From positions 1 to 9,288 of the forward strand of contig CAXBRT010000069.1 of assembly GCA_963978445.1 (NCBI GenBank): DNA of 9,288 bases. The letters are read 5' to 3'. Below are positions 6,015 through 9,288 of this stretch, piece by piece. Both the position numbers and the translations under genes were made by a program. A model generated the notes under the pieces. It saw only the letters and a program-made list of their open reading frames with translations. It made no database searches and was not told the origin of the DNA. The DNA is from TMED14 sp003444795 (GTDB lineage Bacteria > Bacteroidota > Bacteroidia > Flavobacteriales > Schleiferiaceae). The number at the start of each line of letters is the position of its first letter. Within the stretch, counting starts at the first letter, position 1.

Positions 6015-7013
6015 TTATGCTTTGGCGTAGATGCGCTCAATAATGTCAACCACCTTCAATCCCTCCAAGGCATTGGTGGTTATCGGCCCTTCCCCGTTCA
6101 ATACGCGCATTACATTCTCATAGACGTAAATGTGGTTGGCGGCGGATCCTTTGTAGGGGCCATAGTTGTTCGGTGGGTTGCTCGGGGGTAACACGGGCAT
6201 TTCATAGTTCTCGATGTGGCAGTGAACCACTTCGTTCATGTACTGGCCCGCAATCTTGAGAGAGCCCTTCTCCCCGACGACGGTCATGCTTGACTCAAGG
6301 TTGGCATCCCACACACTGGTGGAGTAGTTCAAGGATCCCACGCCCCCTTGGACGAGTTTAAAATGAACCATGCCCGAATCTTCGAATTCAATACTGTTCG
6401 GGTGGTTGAAGTTGTTGAGCTGAACCGACGTGGGCTCTACATCACCAAAGACCCAGTACAGGATGTCTACAAAGTGACTAAACTGGGTAAAGAGCGTTCC
6501 TCCATCCAGCGCTTTTGTGCCGTGCCAGTCACCCGGATGGTAGTAGCGCTCGTCGCGGTTCCAAAAGCAATTCACATGCACATGGTAAATGTCACCAAGG
6601 CGACCACTTTCCACCACTTCTTTAAGCCAAGCACTAGGCGGTCTGTAGCGGTTTTGCATGACCCCAAAGACATATTTCCCTCTCTGGAGCGCCGCATGTA
6701 GCACTTTCTCGGCATCTGAGCGACGAAGGGCCATAGGCTTTTCAATGATGACATGGGCGCCTGCCTGAATTACCTGCAAGGCTTGGGAAGCATGAAAGCC
6801 ATTAGGCGTAGCAATGGCGACCACGTCAATATGCGGATGTGCGGCCAGTAAGTCTTCCAAGGCGGGATACAGGGACAGACCATCGGGCAATCCTAGTTCG
6901 TCAGCCCCCAGCACATCGCAAACGGCCACCAAGGTGGCATCGGGCAAGTTTTTGATCATTTCAATGTGGCGCTTTCCAATGCGTCCACACCCTACAACGG
7001 CAAACGTGGTCAT
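6015..7013 (-). CDS. Gfo/Idh/MocA family NAD(P)-dependent oxidoreductase
   Basis: Predicted cytoplasmic dehydrogenase of 332 residues, probably acting on a sugar or nucleotide sugar; the substrate cannot be read from sequence. The N-terminal Rossmann fold opens with FAVVGCGRIGKRH (4-16), followed by the family's VVAIATPNGFHA (64-75) and EKP at 91-93, whose lysine is a family active-site residue. The C-terminal alpha/beta domain contains DGGTLFTQFSHFVDILYW at 170-187: His180 is kept, but the aspartate expected four residues earlier is Thr176. A late segment, NNYGPYKGSAANHIYVYENV, resembles WlbA/WbpB-like enzymes of surface-polysaccharide synthesis, only loosely. The start at 7013 gives the standard N-terminus; the longer in-frame ATG at 7055 would overlap pdxH. 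It follows pdxH by 14 bases, so they probably share a transcript. No Shine-Dalgarno site is seen. Confidence 0.88.
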   Translation of the reverse strand: MTTFAVVGCGRIGKRHIEMIKNLPDATLVAVCDVLGADELGLPDGLSLYPALEDLLAAHPHIDVVAIATPNGFHASQALQVIQAGAHVIIEKPMALRRSDAEKVLHAALQRGKYVFGVMQNRYRPPSAWLKEVVESGRLGDIYHVHVNCFWNRDERYYHPGDWHGTKALDGGTLFTQFSHFVDILYWVFGDVEPTSVQLNNFNHPNSIEFEDSGMVHFKLVQGGVGSLNYSTSVWDANLESSMTVVGEKGSLKIAGQYMNEVVHCHIENYEMPVLPPSNPPNNYGPYKGSAANHIYVYENVMRVLNGEGPITTNALEGLKVVDIIERIYAKA

Positions 7014-7027
7014 GAGGGAGGAATTGC

Positions 7028-7660
7028 TTAAGGCTGGAGTCGCTCGGCGGTCCAACCAGATTTAGATTTAGTAAAAACGATGCGGTCATGCATTCGGTTT
7101 GGGCGTCCTTGCCAAAACTCAATGCGTTCCACGCGCAGGGAATAGCCACCCCAATACTCAGGACGTTTAAGGTCTGCTTCAGGAATGGCCTCAGCCTGGG
7201 CAAATTGCGCTTCCAACGCCCCACGCCCACTAACGGACTGAGACTGTGCAGAAGCGATAGCACCGCGTTGACTGCCGATTGGACGCGAATGGAAGTAGGC
7301 ATCGCTCACCACTGCATCTACGCGCTCTACAGCCCCAAAAATGCGCATTTGACGCTCTAGGGACGGCCAAAAGAATAGGGCATGTGCGTGCGGATGCGCC
7401 TCCAAATCTTGGCCTTTTTTTGACGCGTAATTGGTGTAGAACACCAAAGAGCCTTCTTTGGCATCTTTGAGTAGAACCACGCGCGAATCCGGAAAGCCTT
7501 CGCGTGAGATGGTGCTCAATGCAAAAGCGGTGGCATCAGAGGCTCCAGTGGCGCGATATTCATCCAGCCATCGAGCAAAAAGCACCCATGGATCCACGTG
7601 TAAAGCGCTGTCGTCCAGGCTTCCAGCCACGTATTCCTTTCGGTCGTCGGTTAAACGCAT
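7028..7660 (-). CDS. pdxH: Pyridoxamine/pyridoxine 5'-phosphate oxidase
   Basis: FMN enzyme that oxidises pyridoxamine or pyridoxine 5'-phosphate to pyridoxal 5'-phosphate, the last step of B6 synthesis and salvage. The 210 residues are full length. FMN- and substrate-contact motifs are all present: SRVVLLK at 59-65, FYTNYASKKG at 74-83, ALFFWPSLERQMRIFG at 94-109, SRPIGSQRGAIASAQS at 125-140, then EFWQGRPNRMHDR at 181-193 with Arg189 and His191 equivalent to the substrate-binding RxH, and the C-terminal ERLQP. The N-terminus (RKEYVAGSLDD) is at the usual distance, which supports the ATG at 7660. It is the first gene of a leftward pair with the oxidoreductase and is divergent from yqgE across 22 bases. 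No exact TAnnTTTG is visible in the region upstream of it that I read. Function is very secure. Confidence 0.95.
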   Translation of the reverse strand: MRLTDDRKEYVAGSLDDSALHVDPWVLFARWLDEYRATGASDATAFALSTISREGFPDSRVVLLKDAKEGSLVFYTNYASKKGQDLEAHPHAHALFFWPSLERQMRIFGAVERVDAVVSDAYFHSRPIGSQRGAIASAQSQSVSGRGALEAQFAQAEAIPEADLKRPEYWGGYSLRVERIEFWQGRPNRMHDRIVFTKSKSGWTAERLQP

Positions 7661-7682
7661 AAGTTGTGCTAAATTAGAAGAT

Positions 7683-8243
7683 ATGGCGCAGCCTTCCGTG
7701 CATTCTATTCAACGTGGCCAAGTTTTATTGGCGCATCCCTTGTTGGAGGATGAAAACTTTCAGCGCGGAGTGGTCTTGCTAGCCGATCACGATACCCATG
7801 GAAGTTTGGGCTTTGTGCTCAACGATCCCGCCGTATATCGCTTGGGCGAGGCCTTGACAGGGAACTGGCCCGACCTCCCCCTCCACATTGGCGGCCCCGT
7901 CGATCAGGATTCGCTCTTTTTTCTGCATTGTCGGCCCGACTTGATTCCAGGTGCGCACACCATTGATGGTTTTCTCCACTGGGGCGGGGAATACGAAGCT
8001 ATGCGCGAGGCCTTATTGGCTGGCACACTTGAACCCGGGCATATCCGCTTTTTTGCAGGCTATGCCGGATGGAGCGCACAGCAATTGGATGGCGAAGTAG
8101 AAGAAGGCAGCTGGGCTGTCATACCGGGGAATATGGTCAACTGTTTGGGTTCAGATGCCGATCTCTACCAAAGTTTGCGTGGACACCTGCCTCCGGACTT
8201 CAAGTTTTGGAGCAACGCGCCCCGAAACCCCGCCAGTAATTAA
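7683..8243 (+). CDS. yqgE: YqgE/AlgH family protein
   Basis: Member of the YqgE/AlgH (DUF179) family, 186 residues, normal length. The family is widespread; AlgH was named for an effect on alginate expression in Pseudomonas, and no enzyme activity is firmly assigned. Signature segments are RGQVLLAHPLLEDENFQRGV (11-30), GSLGFVLN (40-47), GGPVDQDSLFFLH (70-82) and IRFFAGYAGWSAQQLDGE (121-138), followed by GSWAV (142-146). The frame is open 225 bases further upstream, but that part is antisense to pdxH and the family N-terminus begins just after the ATG at 7683. Its stop overlaps the stop of the convergent class IV enzyme gene by four bases. Confidence 0.92.
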   Translation: MAQPSVHSIQRGQVLLAHPLLEDENFQRGVVLLADHDTHGSLGFVLNDPAVYRLGEALTGNWPDLPLHIGGPVDQDSLFFLHCRPDLIPGAHTIDGFLHWGGEYEAMREALLAGTLEPGHIRFFAGYAGWSAQQLDGEVEEGSWAVIPGNMVNCLGSDADLYQSLRGHLPPDFKFWSNAPRNPASN

Positions 8244-9070
8244 CGGATAGCGCTTGCGCGCAGTGCATTTTGCATGCGCGTCGCCTGCTCGCTGCCAAAT
8301 TGGCTCTTCCTATACGCAGTCACCGCAGAAATCCCCGACACGGCATTGGTCATCCAGACCTCATCCGCTTCCAAGAGGGCAAAAGGACTTAGGGCCTGCT
8401 GCTCCACCGTCCAGCCAAATCCGGATGCGAGGCGAATCACCTGTTCTCGGATCACACCACGCAAGGCGCCTTCTGCCAACGAAGCCGTACTCAACGTGTT
8501 GCCCTTGAGCACAAACAAATTACCACGGCTCGTTTCCAGCAGACGGTTATCCTGGGTCAGCAAGATGGCGTCATCTAAGCCTTGTTCTTCAGCGAATTTG
8601 GCCGCAAGAATGTACAGTGCGGACTGGCTCATTTTTAAAGTGCTCAGCAACCCTCCCGCTTTCTTATGTTCTTGAAAGAGGTCGACCTTTAACGCGGGAA
8701 CCGGATGGGGATAGCCCGCACCAGGAATGGGTTCCACTTGAAGGGCCCAATCAATGGCTCCGGTGCTGGGTGCGTAGCCCAAACCACCTTCTCGCCATAC
8801 AGACAATCGAACACGCAAGTCGCCTGAGGATTGTGCACAAGACAGGATGTTGGCTTCCAGCTCATCGGGTCCCCAAGAAACGGGAATATCCATGCGCAGG
8901 ATGCGCATGCTAGCCATCAAACGGAAATAATGTGCTTCCCAAAAGCAAATACGGCCTTGGTGCACACGCATGGTTTCAAAGACGCCGTCCCCATACAAAT
9001 GCGAACGACGCGAAAAGCTCAAGGCTTCCGCGTCGCTCAAAAGGGTTCCTGCGTGCCAGGTGCGCAGCAT
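8240..9070 (-). CDS. Class IV PLP-dependent enzyme (aminotransferase / aminodeoxychorismate lyase-like)
   Basis: Fold-type IV PLP enzyme of 276 residues, full length. The N-terminal part has SHLYGDGVFETMR at 23-35, diagnostic of the superfamily. Lys146 in LSTLKMSQSALY is the likely PLP Schiff-base lysine; LLETSRGNLFVL at 177-188 contains the conserved glutamate (Glu179) and ASLAEGALRGVIREQVI at 196-212 the phosphate-binding turn. Sequence alone does not separate 4-amino-4-deoxychorismate lyase (PabC, for p-aminobenzoate and folate) from branched-chain or D-amino-acid aminotransferases. The size and single-domain layout lean to a PabC-like role, but this is inference. The start ATG shares its first base with the sucD stop (TAATG), so it is probably translated by re-initiation from the sucD message. 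The stop interlocks with that of yqgE. The PLP maker pdxH lies nearby, across yqgE. Confidence 0.85.
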   Translation of the reverse strand: MLRTWHAGTLLSDAEALSFSRRSHLYGDGVFETMRVHQGRICFWEAHYFRLMASMRILRMDIPVSWGPDELEANILSCAQSSGDLRVRLSVWREGGLGYAPSTGAIDWALQVEPIPGAGYPHPVPALKVDLFQEHKKAGGLLSTLKMSQSALYILAAKFAEEQGLDDAILLTQDNRLLETSRGNLFVLKGNTLSTASLAEGALRGVIREQVIRLASGFGWTVEQQALSPFALLEADEVWMTNAVSGISAVTAYRKSQFGSEQATRMQNALRASAIR

Positions 9071-9288
9071 TAGGCGAAAAGTTCAGCCATTTTGGTGCCG
9101 ATATCCGCGGGTGAGTCTACTACGTGAACCCCACATTCGCGCAAGATGGCCTTCTTTGCTTGAGCGGTATCTTCTGCACCACCTACAATTGCGCCCGCAT
9201 GGCCCATGGTACGTCCAGCAGGAGCGGTCTCACCAGCGATGAAACCTACCACTGGCTTGGTGCCGTTTTCTTTGATCCACTTACCGGC
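9070..9288 (-). CDS. sucD: Succinyl-CoA synthetase alpha subunit, C-terminal part
   Basis: Succinate-CoA ligase alpha subunit, which forms succinate and ATP or GTP from succinyl-CoA in the TCA cycle. Only the last 72 residues lie in the window; about 220 N-terminal residues, with the CoA-binding domain, are off the right edge. The visible part includes VVGFIAGETAPAGRTMGHAG and continues into AIVGG. The histidine of GHAGAI is the phosphorylated active-site residue of the family. The end, SPADIGTKMAELF, matches the usual C-terminal helix. The stop TAA overlaps the ATG of the class IV PLP enzyme by one base, linking them in one transcript. Confidence 0.95.
   Translation of the reverse strand, partial: AGKWIKENGTKPVVGFIAGETAPAGRTMGHAGAIVGGAEDTAQAKKAILRECGVHVVDSPADIGTKMAELFA

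Noticed and set aside
7458..7682. In-frame upstream extension of yqgE
   Set aside because: The extra 75 residues are antisense to pdxH and are not part of the YqgE family; the ATG at 7683 gives the proper N-terminus.
8891..8910. Repeated ATGCGCA with partial palindrome
   Set aside because: It encodes the MRILRM stretch of the class IV enzyme; both copies come from Met-Arg codons and the repeat is too short to suggest an element.
1..9288. Search for mobile, CRISPR, tRNA, rRNA, phage or defence features
   Set aside because: I saw no spaced repeats, transposase or integrase motifs, terminal inverted repeats, tRNA cloverleaf or toxin-antitoxin pairs. All long frames are accounted for by housekeeping genes or their shadows.

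Overview
The window reads as a stretch of ordinary chromosome from a member of the Bacteroidota, most likely a flavobacterium-like lineage with a compact genome and a G+C content of around one half. The indications are Bacteroidota-type promoter elements (TTG then TAnnTTTG) ahead of the HU gene, weak or absent Shine-Dalgarno sites at most starts, a ClpC with an extra acidic C-terminal tail, an HRDC-less RecQ, and a gene neighbourhood (DUF493, P-loop ATPase, recQ, fmt, HU, and YqgE beside a class IV aminotransferase and pdxH) that I recall from flavobacterial genomes. The lineage is an inference and was not tested by alignment.

Layout. The left edge (1-1889, +) is the C-terminal three quarters of a ClpC-type AAA+ unfoldase. 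It converges on, and overlaps by 15 bases, a small DUF493 gene (1875-2141, -). One base from that gene's start codon a rightward operon begins: an AAA_28-type P-loop NTPase (2143-2706), recQ (2696-4582) and fmt (4573-5532), each overlapping the next by about 10 bases. An 89-base gap holds a good Bacteroidota promoter for an HU-family protein gene (5622-5891), which is followed by a strong intrinsic terminator.

The right half is mostly leftward. A Gfo/Idh/MocA oxidoreductase (6015-7013) lies 14 bases downstream of pdxH (7028-7660). Divergent from pdxH across 22 bases is yqgE/algH (7683-8243, +). It converges on a class IV PLP-dependent enzyme (8240-9070, -), and the two stop codons share TTAA. 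That enzyme's ATG overlaps the stop of sucD, whose C-terminus runs off the right edge.

Functionally this is a housekeeping set: protein quality control (ClpC), DNA repair and chromosome organisation (RecQ, HU), initiator-tRNA formylation (Fmt), vitamin B6 cofactor supply (PdxH) with a PLP enzyme nearby, and the TCA cycle (SucD). Only about 250 of 9288 bases are non-coding. I found no tRNA, rRNA, CRISPR array, insertion sequence, phage gene or recognisable defence system. The points most worth a second look are the uncharacterised P-loop NTPase in the recQ operon, the DUF493/NTPase divergent pair whose best promoter elements lie inside each other's coding regions, a very AT-rich patch inside fmt, and an oxidoreductase with a substituted active-site aspartate.
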